64,000 nucleotides of DNA from Planotetraspora phitsanulokensis. GTDB taxonomy: Bacteria > Actinomycetota > Actinomycetes > Streptosporangiales > Streptosporangiaceae. A model generated the notes under the pieces. That model did not search any database. It was given only the letters and a program-made list of their open reading frames with translations, and was not told the DNA's origin. Positions 1 to 8,955 of the stretch are shown one piece after another (the first letter of the stretch is position 1; each line of letters begins with the position of its first letter). The DNA is taken from positions 62,001-126,000 of the forward strand of contig NZ_BOOP01000021.1 in the NCBI RefSeq assembly GCF_016863295.1, written 5' to 3'. The translations under genes and the position numbers were made by a program.

Positions 1-255
1 GAGCAGGCGCTGGCCGGGTGGGCGCGGAAGGTGGCCCGCGACCCTAACGCCACCGGCGAGGGGGATGTCCAGAAGTTGCGCGACGCCGGTTTCGACGACA
101 CGCAGATCTTCGCGATCACGGTGTTCGTGGCGCTGCGCGTCGCGTTCTCGACCGTGAACGACGCGCTCGGCGCCCGTCCCGACGCGGCGCTGGGCGCCAA
201 CGCCCCGGAAGCCGTCCTCGGCGCCGTCACCTTCGGCCGTCCCGTCTCCGCCTGA
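1..255 (+). CDS. Carboxymuconolactone decarboxylase/AhpD-like protein, C-terminal part
   Basis: The reading frame is open from the first base of the window, so this is the 3' end of a gene that starts outside. The 84 visible residues are helical. They carry the 'AGFDDTQIFAITVFVALR' and 'AFSTVNDALG' segments typical of the last two helices of AhpD-like/peroxidase-related alkylhydroperoxidase folds. The catalytic CxxC would lie upstream and cannot be seen. Family members are cytosolic antioxidant or unknown-substrate enzymes. The assignment rests on these two segments only. The gene ends about 45 bp before a HAD hydrolase on the same strand. Confidence 0.6.
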   Translation, partial: EQALAGWARKVARDPNATGEGDVQKLRDAGFDDTQIFAITVFVALRVAFSTVNDALGARPDAALGANAPEAVLGAVTFGRPVSA

Positions 256-298
256 CCGTGGGTCCGGCGTCCGGAGCGGGTGATGGCATGGTGGGTAT

Positions 299-1027
299 GT
301 GACGATCCGTGGGGTTCTGTTCGATATCGATGACACGCTCTTCGACTACTCGTCGTCGGAGCGGACCGGTGTGCTGCGGCACCTGACGGCCGAGGGCCTC
401 CTGGGGCTCTTCCCTTCGCCCGACGACGCGGTGGCCATCTGGCGGGAGATCATGGAGGAGGAGTACGCCCGGTTCCTCGAGGGGAAGCTCACTTTCGCCG
501 GACAGCAGATCACCCGGGCCAGGAGGTTCCTGTCGCACGTGGGCCGCGTTCCCCTCGGCGGCATCTCCGACGACGAGGCGGACCTCTGGTTCGCGCGGTA
601 CCGGGGACTGCGCGACGAGGTGTGGGCCGCCTTCCCCGACGCCGACCCCGTGCTCAGGAGACTCGCGCCCCGATTCCGGCTGGGGATCGTGTCGAACTCG
701 TCGCTCTCGCACCAGCAGGGCAAACTGCGTGCGATCGGCCTGCTCGACCATTTCGGCGAGGCGATCGTCTGCGCCCTTGAACACGGCGCCGCCAAGCCGG
801 ACGCCCGCATCTTCCTGGCGGGTTGCGCGGCCCTCGGCCTGCCCGCGCACCAGGTGGCGTACGTCGGCGACAAGTACGAGATCGACGCCGTCGGCGCCCA
901 TACGGCCGGGCTCCGTTCGTACTGGCTCGACAGGGCGGCCACCGGGGCCACCCCCCTGGACGGGATCACCGTGATCCGCTCCCTGGACGACCTATTGCCG
1001 GCCCTGATCGGCTCGGACCTGACCTGA
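299..1027 (+). CDS. HAD-superfamily hydrolase
   Basis: A 242-residue cytosolic hydrolase with all four HAD motifs. Motif I is DIDDT (residues 9-13; nucleophile Asp9, acid/base Asp11). Motif II is the SNSS at about residue 130, motif III the Lys of 'KPDARIF' near 166, and motif IV GDKYEIDAVGA near 190. Residues about 20-110 form the helical C1-type cap. The start is GTG. The family dephosphorylates small phosphorylated metabolites or dehalogenates; nothing in sequence or context fixes the substrate. It is followed by a strong hairpin shared with the convergent SH3 gene. Confidence 0.85.
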   Translation: MTIRGVLFDIDDTLFDYSSSERTGVLRHLTAEGLLGLFPSPDDAVAIWREIMEEEYARFLEGKLTFAGQQITRARRFLSHVGRVPLGGISDDEADLWFARYRGLRDEVWAAFPDADPVLRRLAPRFRLGIVSNSSLSHQQGKLRAIGLLDHFGEAIVCALEHGAAKPDARIFLAGCAALGLPAHQVAYVGDKYEIDAVGAHTAGLRSYWLDRAATGATPLDGITVIRSLDDLLPALIGSDLT

Positions 1028-1145
1028 GGCACAAGCTCGCCACCTACACCGCGCAGAGCTCCTGGGATCTGGTTCTCCCCGGTGCCCCGGGGGCGCCCTG
1101 ACGATTCCCCGCGGCCCGGGACGTCTCGCGTGTCCCCTGGTGGTG

Positions 1146-1183
1146 GGCCTGCTTCCGAGTGCCGGCGATCTCGGAAGCAGGCC
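1146..1183. terminator. Bidirectional hairpin terminator
   Basis: A perfect 14-bp stem (1146-1159 pairing with 1170-1183) with a 10-nt loop lies between the convergent HAD hydrolase and SH3-protein genes. No U-tract follows, as is usual in high-GC actinobacteria. Confidence 0.75.
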
Positions 1184-1259
1184 GCATCCGCCTGGCGGGC
1201 GCGGGCCGGTCAGCAGGTGCCCTCCGCCGGGTAGGCAGGCGTGGGATGGCCGGTGCGCG

Positions 1260-2090
1260 CTAGCCGGTCACGCGCTGGAGGTAGTAGTCGGAGATCCATC
1301 CGGGCCGCCCGTTGGAGGACGTGACGGGGACCCAGCCCTGGTTGGCGGTGCAGCCGCCGCCGAACCGCCCGTCGGACAGCCGCAGCGTGCCGACCGGCTG
1401 GTAGGCGGTGCCGCGACCGTTGTAGACGGTGACGACGCCGTTCGGCTGGACATGGGTCAGCTGGTAGGTGCACCCCCATGGGCGCGACGCGGAGGCGGCG
1501 AGGGGGGTCCGGTTGGTCTTGCGCAGGTAGTGCGCGGCGGCCCAGCCGGTTCGGCCGTTGGACGACTTGACCGCGACCCAGCCGCGGCTGGAGGAGCACC
1601 CGCCGGAGAACCGCCCGTCGGACACCCTCAGCGTGCCGACCCGCCGCGCGGTGACGCCGGGGGCGGTGCGCACGTTGAGATAGCTCGCCCGGCGGACGTT
1701 CGCGACCTGGTAGCTGCACGTCAGGGACGGGATCGTCGGGACGGCGGCGCGGTGCACCGTCCTGCGCAGGTAGTGGCCGGAGACCCAGCCGGAGCGGCCG
1801 TTGGAGGAGGTGACGGAGAACCAGCCGCGCGTGGACGTGCAGCTTCCGGTGAACGTCCCGTCGGACGGCTTCAGCGTGCCGACCGCCCGTGAGGTGGAGG
1901 CGGGCGAGGTCCGGACGTTGAGGTAGCCGCCCGTGCGCAGGTTCGTGAGCTGGTAGCTGCAGGTGACGGTCCGGATTGCGGGTGCGCCCGCCGGAGGGGC
2001 GGTCGCGTGGGCCGGAGGAGCGGCGACCGCGAGCCAACCTGTGGCGGCGCAGATGGTCAGTGCGGACGCGACCCTCTTGGCGACTTTCAC
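1260..2090 (-). CDS. Secreted protein with three bacterial SH3-like repeats
   Basis: A 276-residue protein with a Sec signal peptide: basic 'MKVAKR', a hydrophobic stretch to about residue 24, and an AHA-TA cleavage site near residue 30. The mature part is three tandem SH3b-like modules of about 65-80 residues, starting near residues 44, 124 and 207. Each holds a 'C-[ST]-YQ' start, a 'G.L..SDG.F.G.C' centre and a 'GW..V.SSNGR.GW....YL' end. Two cysteines per repeat probably form one disulfide each. Such modules usually bind cell-wall peptides or other extracellular ligands; no catalytic domain is fused to them. An inverted repeat sits about 90 bp upstream. Confidence 0.8.
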   Translation of the reverse strand: MKVAKRVASALTICAATGWLAVAAPPAHATAPPAGAPAIRTVTCSYQLTNLRTGGYLNVRTSPASTSRAVGTLKPSDGTFTGSCTSTRGWFSVTSSNGRSGWVSGHYLRRTVHRAAVPTIPSLTCSYQVANVRRASYLNVRTAPGVTARRVGTLRVSDGRFSGGCSSSRGWVAVKSSNGRTGWAAAHYLRKTNRTPLAASASRPWGCTYQLTHVQPNGVVTVYNGRGTAYQPVGTLRLSDGRFGGGCTANQGWVPVTSSNGRPGWISDYYLQRVTG

Positions 2091-2175
2091 GATGTCTCCC
2101 TTCTGTCCGCATCGCTGTCCGGGGTGGCCGGGGTGATGGTCGGGGTCAGGAGGACCCGATCCACGATGCTCACGC

Positions 2176-2197
2176 TAAGTAATGCTCTGTTTACTTA
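2176..2197. promoter_or_regulatory. Inverted repeat upstream of SH3 gene
   Basis: TAAGTAA (2176-2182) and TTACTTA (2191-2197) are perfect inverted repeats separated by 8 bp, in an AT-rich pocket about 90 bp before the SH3 gene start. The size fits a dimeric repressor site; the regulator is unknown. Confidence 0.4.
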
Positions 2198-2308
2198 ACG
2201 CTTACACTCGCGGTCGAAGATTCGATGATTCTTTTACGTTCTGGACGTTTGCAGTGATCACCATTTCCGGCGGGCCGGTCACCCGACGCCGTGTGCCGGT
2301 GCGGAGGG

Positions 2309-3079
2309 CTACTCGAACAGGTGCCGGTTGTCGCGGCTCCAGGCGAGCTTCCGCTCCAGTTCGCCGAGGTAGCCGCCGGCGACCCAGCCCGCCTGCGGCT
2401 GGTATCCCGCATCCGCCAGGCGGCGGACCTGGTCGATGCCGTCCTGCTGGACGTCGATGACGGCGTCGACCAGGCCGGTCAGGGAGGTCAGGCCGTAGGC
2501 GCCGGCGAACAGTTCCAGCCGGCGGCGCCGGTCGGGAGGCCGGGGGTAGGCCATCCAGCGCAGGCACTCGTCGTCGTCGCGGAAGGGCGCGAAGTACTCC
2601 AGCGCGTAGGCGACGTCGTACAGGCGGTCCGCCGGCCTGGCGTAGTCCCAGTCGAGGAGCCCGACCGGACGCCCGTCCCGCCAGACGACGTTCCAGGGGC
2701 CGAAGTCCCCGTGGCAGATCAGTTCGCCGTCGGCCGGCCGGGTCTGGCCCGTGAACCAGCTGAGCTCATCGGGCGGACGGAAGCCGGCCACCGCGTCGTG
2801 AAAGTCGCGAAGCAGACGGGCGGAGGACACCAGGCCCGCGTCACCGGCAACTTCGATCCAGCTCTGCGGCCCGGATCGGCCGTCCAGGTAGGTCAGGACC
2901 TCGCGGTCCTGTTCGTCGATTCCGCGCACGCGTGGCGAGTAGGGGAACCCGACGCCCTCCAGATGGCGGAGCAGGGCGTGGACGGCCGGTGTCCACGGTT
3001 GTCTGGGCCTGCGGACGGTGTCGCCGACTCGCACGACCCGGCGATGCGGCGCGTCCTGGAGTACCTCTTCCTCAGACAT
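2309..3079 (-). CDS. Aminoglycoside phosphotransferase-family (APH-like) kinase
   Basis: A 256-residue protein kinase-like phosphotransferase. The catalytic HGDFGPWN motif (Brenner motif) is near residue 121 and the metal-binding LLDWDYA near residue 141, spaced as in APH/choline kinase relatives. It is slightly shorter than typical APH enzymes, and the N-lobe Lys region is poorly conserved ('VVRVGDTVRRP'). The family phosphorylates aminoglycosides or, more often in actinobacteria, unknown small molecules; resistance is not implied. It is divergent from the sulfatase gene. Two further APH-like genes occur in this window (near 36.3 and 39.4 kb). Confidence 0.8.
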   Translation of the reverse strand: MSEEEVLQDAPHRRVVRVGDTVRRPRQPWTPAVHALLRHLEGVGFPYSPRVRGIDEQDREVLTYLDGRSGPQSWIEVAGDAGLVSSARLLRDFHDAVAGFRPPDELSWFTGQTRPADGELICHGDFGPWNVVWRDGRPVGLLDWDYARPADRLYDVAYALEYFAPFRDDDECLRWMAYPRPPDRRRRLELFAGAYGLTSLTGLVDAVIDVQQDGIDQVRRLADAGYQPQAGWVAGGYLGELERKLAWSRDNRHLFE

Positions 3080-3285
3080 GACCTCAAGAGACTAACCGCG
3101 GCCCCCGGCCGGGCGCAGCCCCCGTTCTCCCCGGCTCCGGTGTCGGTCACGTGGCATGGACGTGGCCGGCGGGAGCACCGCGGCTGAACCGGCGGCGGCC
3201 GCCGGACGTACACACAGGTGGCGCCCCCGACACGGTCGACGGCCTGTCGCGGCGCCACCGGCTTCGCAGGGGAAGGACTTTCGGC

Positions 3286-5046
3286 TTGTCGCTCATCACG
3301 CGCTTTCATCAGCCGCAGCCTCAGGGACGGACGACGGCGGAGGAGGACCTGACGGCGGAGGAGGGCACGGCGGGTGACGGCCCCGGCTCTCGCCGACGCC
3401 TGCGCTCCGTCGTCGCCCGGGTGACGACCTACCTGGCCTGCCTGCTCGTTCTGCTGGCCCTCATCGCCCCCGACGAGGTCGGCCGGCTCACGCCCGGGGC
3501 GTTCGTGCGCATCCCGGTCGAGGCGCTGCTCACCGTCGCCTTCATCCTCGTTCTGCCGGCGAGGGCGAGACGGGTGGTGGCGGTGGTCGCCGGGGCGGCC
3601 CTTGGGGTGCTGGCCATTTGGAAGATCACTGACCTGGGCTTCTCCGCGGTCCTCGACCGGCCGTTCAACCCCGTGTTCGACTGGTCGTTCTTCCCCGCCG
3701 CCGTCGACTTCCTCACGGCGTCGATCGGGCGGGCCGGCGCGATCGGCTCCGTGATCGGCGTGGGCGCCCTCGCCGTCGCCGTGCTCGTCGTCATGGTGCT
3801 GTCCGTCCTGCGGTTGAGCCGCCTGGTGGTCCGGCACAACAGCACGGCGACCGGCGCCGTCGCCGCGCTCGGGATCACCTGGGTGGTCTGCGCGGTGCTC
3901 AGCGTGCAGATCGTCCCGGGCTTACCGGTCGCCGCCGTCGCCGACGACAAGCTGACCCAGGTGGGCGCGAGCCTGCACGATCAGGAGGCGTTCGCCGCTG
4001 AGGCCTCCGTCGACGCCTTCCGCGACACACCGTCCGACGAACTGCTGAGCGCACTGCGCGGCAAGGACGTCATCGTCTCCTTCGTCGAGAGCTACGGGCG
4101 TGACGCGGTCGAGGATCCGAACTTCGCGTCGCAGGTCGGCGCGGTGCTCGACGCCGGGACGAGCCGGCTGCGCGCGGCGGGATTCGGCTCGCGGAGCGCG
4201 TTCCTCATCTCGCCGACGTCGGGAGGCGGCAGCTGGCTGGCCCACGACACGCTGATGTCCGGTCTGTGGATCGACAACCAGCAGCGTTCCGACAACCTGC
4301 TCAAGAGCGACCGCCTGACCCTCAGTGGCGCCTTCAAACGGGCCGGCTGGCGTACGGTCGCCGTCATGCCGGGCTCCACCGAGCCCTGGCCGGAGGGCGC
4401 GTTCTTCGGCTACGACAAGATCTACACCGCCCCGGACCTCGGGTATCGAGGCCCGCGGTTCAACTGGGGCACGATGCCCGACCAGTACACCCTGTCGAAC
4501 TTCCAGCGCACCGAACGGGCGGCGCCGGGCCACACCCCGGTGATGGCGGAGATCCCCCTGGTCTCCAGTCACGCGCCCTGGACGCCCATCCCCCGTCTTG
4601 TCGACTGGGACGATGTCGGCGACGGCTCGGCCTTCAACGGCATGACCTCGGCGGGAGTGTCGCAGGGCTCCGCGTGGAGCGACTTCAGGCAGGTGCGCAC
4701 CGACTACGGCCGTTCCATCGAGTATTCGCTGAACAGCCTCATCTCCTATGTGGAGAAGTACGGCGACGACGATCTGGTGCTCGTCTTCCTCGGCGACCAC
4801 CAGCCCGCCCCGCTCATCACGGGGGTCGGCGCCGACCGGGACGTCCCGATCACGATCGTCGCCCACGACCCGGCCGTACTGGACCGGATCTCCGGGTGGG
4901 GCTGGCAGGACGGCCTGAAGCCCGGTCCGCGGGCTCCGGTCTGGCAGATGAGCGACTTCCGCGACCGGTTCCTGTCGGCCTTCGGATCGCAGCCCCCGTC
5001 CACACAGCCCCCGTCCTCTCAGCCGTCGGCCCCGCCGGCCCGATGA
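3286..5046 (+). CDS. Membrane-anchored sulfatase/LTA-synthase-like phosphatase-superfamily protein
   Basis: A 586-residue protein if the TTG at 3286 is used. I choose it because GGAAGGA lies 9 bp upstream and the preceding in-frame residues are low-complexity. The N-terminal half has four hydrophobic helices (about residues 45-200). The rest is an extracytoplasmic alkaline-phosphatase-superfamily domain with metal-binding 'FVESYG' near 266, a 'SPTSGGGSW' nucleophile region (Thr/Ser) and 'LGDHQP' near 502. This layout resembles LtaS-like phosphoglycerol transferases and membrane sulfatases, so an envelope role is likely. The 3' end overlaps the convergent LysR gene by 28 bp. Confidence 0.75.
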   Translation: MSLITRFHQPQPQGRTTAEEDLTAEEGTAGDGPGSRRRLRSVVARVTTYLACLLVLLALIAPDEVGRLTPGAFVRIPVEALLTVAFILVLPARARRVVAVVAGAALGVLAIWKITDLGFSAVLDRPFNPVFDWSFFPAAVDFLTASIGRAGAIGSVIGVGALAVAVLVVMVLSVLRLSRLVVRHNSTATGAVAALGITWVVCAVLSVQIVPGLPVAAVADDKLTQVGASLHDQEAFAAEASVDAFRDTPSDELLSALRGKDVIVSFVESYGRDAVEDPNFASQVGAVLDAGTSRLRAAGFGSRSAFLISPTSGGGSWLAHDTLMSGLWIDNQQRSDNLLKSDRLTLSGAFKRAGWRTVAVMPGSTEPWPEGAFFGYDKIYTAPDLGYRGPRFNWGTMPDQYTLSNFQRTERAAPGHTPVMAEIPLVSSHAPWTPIPRLVDWDDVGDGSAFNGMTSAGVSQGSAWSDFRQVRTDYGRSIEYSLNSLISYVEKYGDDDLVLVFLGDHQPAPLITGVGADRDVPITIVAHDPAVLDRISGWGWQDGLKPGPRAPVWQMSDFRDRFLSAFGSQPPSTQPPSSQPSAPPAR

Positions 5047-5930
5047 GCCCGGCGCTCGGCGTCGGTGGCGGCGCGCACGAACTCGCGTACCCGGGCCGTG
5101 GTGTTGGTCTCCAGCCAGACCAGGCCCCGTTCGATCGGGGGCGCGTCGTCAATCGGCACGTAGGCGATGTCCGGCCGTGGGTAGTACCGGCGGCTGTGCT
5201 CGCCCACGGGGAGCACGCCCCTGCCCATCGCGACCAGCGACAACATCTCCGAGAACGTGTTGCCCGCCGGGCCCTTCGGCACGGGCCGGCCCGACGGGGT
5301 GTGGTCGGGTGTGCGGTCGCGCTTGAACTCCGCCGAGGTGACCTGGGGGTACTGGATCACGGGGTGCTCGGCGAGCACCTCGAGGGACACCGACGTCTCG
5401 CGGGCGAGCGGGTGATCGGCGGCCACGGCCAGCGACCGGCCCTCGGACAGCAGGGCCGGTCCACAGGCCATGCCGTCGAAGGGGTACGACGCGATGAGGA
5501 GGTCGATCGAGCCGTCGAGCAGGCTCGCCCTCGAGTTGGACAACTGCACCTCGTGTACCTCGACCTCGCAGTCGGGGTGGCGCTCGCGGAAAACGCCGAC
5601 GGCTCTGAGCAACACCGGCCCGGTCCACTCGCCGAGGAACGCCACGCGCAGCCGTCCGCTGACGCCTCGCCCGGCCTCGACGGCCCTGCGGATCGCCTCG
5701 TCCATCTGAGCCGCCAGCGGCGCCAGGTCGTCGGCCAGTCGCCGGCCGATCGGAGTGACCTGGACGACGCGGCTGGTGCGTTCGAACAGCGGCGCCCCGA
5801 TGCGGCGTTCCAGCTTCTTGACGACGTGGCTGATCCGCCCGGTCGTCACCCCCAGCCGCTCGGCCGTACGGCCGAAATGCAGTTCCTCGGCGAGCGTCAG
5901 GAAAGTCTCGAGTTCGTGGCGCTCCAGCAT
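5019..5930 (-). CDS. LysR-family transcriptional regulator
   Basis: A 303-residue regulator. An N-terminal winged HTH (about residues 4-63: 'LETFLTLAEELHFGRTAERL' then 'ISHVVKKLERRIGAPLFERT') is followed by a LysR-substrate effector domain from about residue 90. ATG 5930 begins the canonical HTH; the in-frame ATG 15 codons upstream would run through the operator and is less likely. It is divergent from a VOC/glyoxalase gene, the usual arrangement for a LysR regulator and its target. An 8-bp inverted repeat lies just upstream, suggesting autoregulation and control of the VOC gene. Confidence 0.88.
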   Translation of the reverse strand: MLERHELETFLTLAEELHFGRTAERLGVTTGRISHVVKKLERRIGAPLFERTSRVVQVTPIGRRLADDLAPLAAQMDEAIRRAVEAGRGVSGRLRVAFLGEWTGPVLLRAVGVFRERHPDCEVEVHEVQLSNSRASLLDGSIDLLIASYPFDGMACGPALLSEGRSLAVAADHPLARETSVSLEVLAEHPVIQYPQVTSAEFKRDRTPDHTPSGRPVPKGPAGNTFSEMLSLVAMGRGVLPVGEHSRRYYPRPDIAYVPIDDAPPIERGLVWLETNTTARVREFVRAATDAERRAHRAGGADG

Positions 5931-5941
5931 GGCGACTCTCC

Positions 5942-5964
5942 ATCGTTGAATCCGAGTCAACGAT
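5942..5964. promoter_or_regulatory. LysR-type operator (8-bp inverted repeat)
   Basis: ATCGTTGA (5942-5949) and TCAACGAT (5957-5964) are perfect inverted repeats with a 7-bp spacer, 12 bp from the LysR start. They contain the TTGA-N7-TCAA core expected of LysR sites. A further ATCGTTG half-site occurs near 6005. Confidence 0.65.
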
Positions 5965-6097
5965 CGTAGCCTCATCGTGGCTTGGTCGGCCTCGCCGTCC
6001 GGAGCATCGTTGGACGTGGCCCGGCGAGCACCACACCGGTCCCTCCGAACACCGACTGGCTGGGCCAGACTCTGGCCCTGGAATCGAGGTAACTGTC

Positions 6098-6484
6098 ATG
6101 CGAGTGAAGGCTTTCGACCATCTGGTGCTCAACGTCGAGGACGTCGAGCGCGCGCTGGAGTTCTACTGCGGGGTTCTCGGCCTGGAGCCCGTACGCGTCG
6201 CCGAGTGGCGGGCGGGCCAGGTCGGGTTCCCCTCCGTGAGGGTCACCCCGGAGACGATCATCGACATGGTGCGCCGTCCCCGGGGCGAATCGAACGTCGA
6301 CCACATCTGCCTGGTCGTGGAACCACTGGATTGGCAGGAGGTCGTCGACTCGGGCGTCTTCACCGTGATCGAGGGGCCCGTCGGCCGGTTCGGTGCGCGC
6401 GGAAACGCGACCTCGATCTACGTGCTGGACCCTGACGGCAACACCGTTGAGCTGCGCTGGTATCCGCAGGACGCCGAAGGCTGA
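6098..6484 (+). CDS. VOC (glyoxalase/dioxygenase-like) family protein
   Basis: A 128-residue protein with the paired beta-alpha-beta-beta-beta modules of the vicinal-oxygen-chelate fold. It starts with 'FDHLVLNVEDVERALEFY', has the mid-protein 'VDHICLVV', and ends with 'SIYVLDPDGNTVELRWYP', where the final Glu is a metal ligand. Family members include glyoxalase I, fosfomycin-type resistance proteins and dioxygenases; the substrate is undetermined. It is divergent from, and probably controlled by, the LysR regulator at 5019-5930. Confidence 0.85.
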   Translation: MRVKAFDHLVLNVEDVERALEFYCGVLGLEPVRVAEWRAGQVGFPSVRVTPETIIDMVRRPRGESNVDHICLVVEPLDWQEVVDSGVFTVIEGPVGRFGARGNATSIYVLDPDGNTVELRWYPQDAEG

Positions 6485-6703
6485 ACGGCGGGGGCTGTGC
6501 GGGTTCGCGCCGCGTGAGCGCGAGGGCGCGGAGAGCGCTCCGCAGGCCTTCCCCCTGGCCCGGAGACCGGCCGGCGCAGCCCGATCATGATGCCTGGCGG
6601 CCTCGCCTCGTCGCGCATGTCACAAGGGGCGGCGTATCGGAATTCCCGCCATGCCGAGGTCGTTGGCGTCTACAGCTTTGGGCAGTCGAGAAAGAGGCGA
6701 AGG

Positions 6704-7762
6704 ATGTCCGCACCACTTGAGTTCGGTATCGACACGTTCGGGGACGTCACCGTGGACGCGGACGGAAACCGGCTGTCGTACGCGCAGGTGATCCGCAACG
6801 TCGTGGAGGAGGCCGTGCTCGCCGACAGCCTGGGGATCGACGCGATCGGCCTCGGGGAGCACCACCGCGACGACTTCGCCATCTCGGCGCCGGAGATCGT
6901 GCTGGCGACGATCGCCGGCCGTACCGAGCACATCCGTCTCGGCACGGCGGTGACCGTGCTCAGCTCCGACGACCCGGTGCGCGTGTTCGAGAAGTTCGCC
7001 ACGCTGGACGCGGTGTCCAGCGGCCGGGCGGAGATCATCCTGGGCCGCGGCTCGTTCACGGAGTCGTTCCCGCTGTTCGGCTACGACCTCGCGCAGTACG
7101 AGGAGCTGTTCGAGGAGAAGCTCGACCTGCTGTTCCACCTGCTTCCGGAGGGGCCGGTCACCTGGCAGGGCAAGCTCCGCCCCGGGCTGAAGGACCAGCA
7201 CGTCTACCCCAAGACGGAGTCCGGCCGGCTGCGCACCTGGGTCGGCGTCGGCGGAAGCCCCCAGTCGGTCGTGCGGGCGGCGAGTTATGCGATGCCGCTC
7301 ATGCTCGCGATCATCGGCGGTCAGCCGGAGCGGTTCGCGCCGTACGTCGACCTGTACCACCGCGCGCTCGCCCAGCTCGAGGTTCCGAAGCTGCCGGTCG
7401 GCGTGCACTCGCCGGGTTACCTCGCCGAGACCGACAAGCAGGCGCGCGAGGAGCTCTGGCCGCACTACCGGGCCATGCACGACCGCATCGGCCGCGAGCG
7501 GGGCTGGGGTCCCACGACCCGCGACCGCTTCGAGGCGGAGGCCGACGAGGGGGCGCTGTACGTGGGAGCGCCGGAGACCGTGGCCGCGAAGATCGCGAAG
7601 ACCGTGCGCGCGCTCGGCGTCGACCGCTTCGAGTTCAAGTACAGCTCGGGGACCCTCGCGCACGAGAAGCTCATGAACACGATCCGGCTGTACGGCGAGG
7701 AGGTCGTCCCGCGGGTGAAGGAGCTCCTGGCCCAGACCCCGGCCACGTCGTCGGCGGGATGA
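6704..7762 (+). CDS. LLM-class flavin-dependent oxidoreductase
   Basis: A 352-residue luciferase-like monooxygenase (TIM barrel, F420 or FMN dependent). The N-terminal 'GIDTFGD', 'GIDAIGLGEHHRDDF', 'RIRLGTAVTVLSSDDPVRV'-type region and 'GRAEIILGRGSF' are characteristic of the family. ATG 6704 is chosen because a GAGG-type site precedes it by about 6 bp and the family N-terminus begins there; the longer frame upstream does not resemble the family. It probably acts in the cytosol on an aldehyde or small organic substrate. It is monocistronic, with its stop 18 bp from the convergent FAD monooxygenase gene. Confidence 0.88.
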   Translation: MSAPLEFGIDTFGDVTVDADGNRLSYAQVIRNVVEEAVLADSLGIDAIGLGEHHRDDFAISAPEIVLATIAGRTEHIRLGTAVTVLSSDDPVRVFEKFATLDAVSSGRAEIILGRGSFTESFPLFGYDLAQYEELFEEKLDLLFHLLPEGPVTWQGKLRPGLKDQHVYPKTESGRLRTWVGVGGSPQSVVRAASYAMPLMLAIIGGQPERFAPYVDLYHRALAQLEVPKLPVGVHSPGYLAETDKQAREELWPHYRAMHDRIGRERGWGPTTRDRFEAEADEGALYVGAPETVAAKIAKTVRALGVDRFEFKYSSGTLAHEKLMNTIRLYGEEVVPRVKELLAQTPATSSAG

Positions 7763-7780
7763 CCCGGACGCCCCCCTCGT

Positions 7781-8926
7781 TCACCGGTACACGAGACCGG
7801 ACAACCGCCATGCGAGCCTGTGCCGGAAGGCCGGGATCGTGGCGAGTAGGCGGAGGATGACGTTCCGGAACGGCCGGACACGCCTGTCGACGGTGGCGAG
7901 GCGGGTGAGCCGGTCGGCGAGGGACACGATCTGCTGGGCCGCGGGTCTGCGGGTGGCGCCGTAGGCGTCGAGGGAATCGGGGGATTGCCCGCCGAGGACG
8001 GCGTCCAGGGACTGCGCGAGTGCGACTCCGTCTGAGATCCCGGCGTTCATGCCCTGCCCGCCGGCCGGGCTGTGCACGTGGGCTGCGTCTCCGGCGAGCA
8101 GAATCCGCCCCGCTCGGTAGGCGTCGGCGACCCGGTGCTGGACGTGGAACCTCGACCCCCACACCACCTCGTGGACGATCGCCCGCGTCGCCTTCGGGCC
8201 GCGGGCGTCGAGGAGGCGCTGGACGAACTCGACGCCGGGCACCTTCGGCGCATCGGCCACGGTCGCCACGATTCTGTGGACGCCGCCGGGAAGCGGCGCG
8301 ACGACGACCAACCCGGCGGGAGAGAAGTAGAGGATCACCTCGTCGTTCGGGAGTCCATCAGAAAGGCGCACGTCGGCGAGGCTGAACGACTCGTCGTAGG
8401 CGCCGCCGGTGAAGCCGATGCCGGCCTGTTCGCGCACGGTGCTGTGCATCCCGTCGGCGCCGACCACGTAGGACGCGAGTACGGTCTCACCGGTCGCGAA
8501 CCTCACGGTCACTCCCGCACCGTCCTGCGTGAGCCCGGTCACGGTGTACGGGCGGAGCACCTGGCCGCCGAGCTCGGTCAGTCGCTCCAGCAGCACCGAC
8601 TCGGTGACCTCCTGGGAGATCATCAGCGTGTACGGGTAGGCGGTCGGCAGGCCGTCGAAGGAAACCGGCAGTAGCACCTTGTCACGGTCGCGGATGGTGA
8701 AGCGGGATGCGTGGATGCCTCGGGCGACGAGCCTGCCGGCCACGTTGTACGGCTCCAGCAACTCCAGGGTGCGCGCGTGCACGACGGCGGCCCGGGTGGT
8801 GGTGGCGCCTGTGGGCTGAGCGTCGACCACGGTGACGTGGCGACCCTGTCGCGCGAGTCCGATCGCCGCGGTGAGCCCGGTGGGGCCGGCGCCGATGATC
8901 AGCACATCTGTGGTGGTGGGAAGCAT
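7781..8926 (-). CDS. FAD-dependent aromatic-ring monooxygenase-like protein
   Basis: A 381-residue group-A flavoprotein monooxygenase. It has the Rossmann GAGPTGL motif at residues 12-18, the 'GADGMHS' DG motif near 160 and the second FAD motif 'GRILLAGDAAHVHSPAGGQG' near 278. The C-terminal thioredoxin-like domain of phenol hydroxylases is absent, so it is of the short PheA/TfdB or tetracycline-monooxygenase-like type. It is divergent from a TetR repressor, with two repeats of one operator between them, implying substrate-inducible expression. No partner catabolic genes flank it, so a detoxifying hydroxylation is as likely as catabolism. Confidence 0.87.
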   Translation of the reverse strand: MLPTTTDVLIIGAGPTGLTAAIGLARQGRHVTVVDAQPTGATTTRAAVVHARTLELLEPYNVAGRLVARGIHASRFTIRDRDKVLLPVSFDGLPTAYPYTLMISQEVTESVLLERLTELGGQVLRPYTVTGLTQDGAGVTVRFATGETVLASYVVGADGMHSTVREQAGIGFTGGAYDESFSLADVRLSDGLPNDEVILYFSPAGLVVVAPLPGGVHRIVATVADAPKVPGVEFVQRLLDARGPKATRAIVHEVVWGSRFHVQHRVADAYRAGRILLAGDAAHVHSPAGGQGMNAGISDGVALAQSLDAVLGGQSPDSLDAYGATRRPAAQQIVSLADRLTRLATVDRRVRPFRNVILRLLATIPAFRHRLAWRLSGLVYR

Positions 8927-8955
8927 GTGCGACCTCCGAAGGTCAACGCTTGTTG

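Noticed and set aside
1028-1101. Protein-like tail 'KLATYTAQSSWDLVLPGA' after the HAD gene
   Set aside because: Too short, with no start and no recognised family; chance cannot be excluded.
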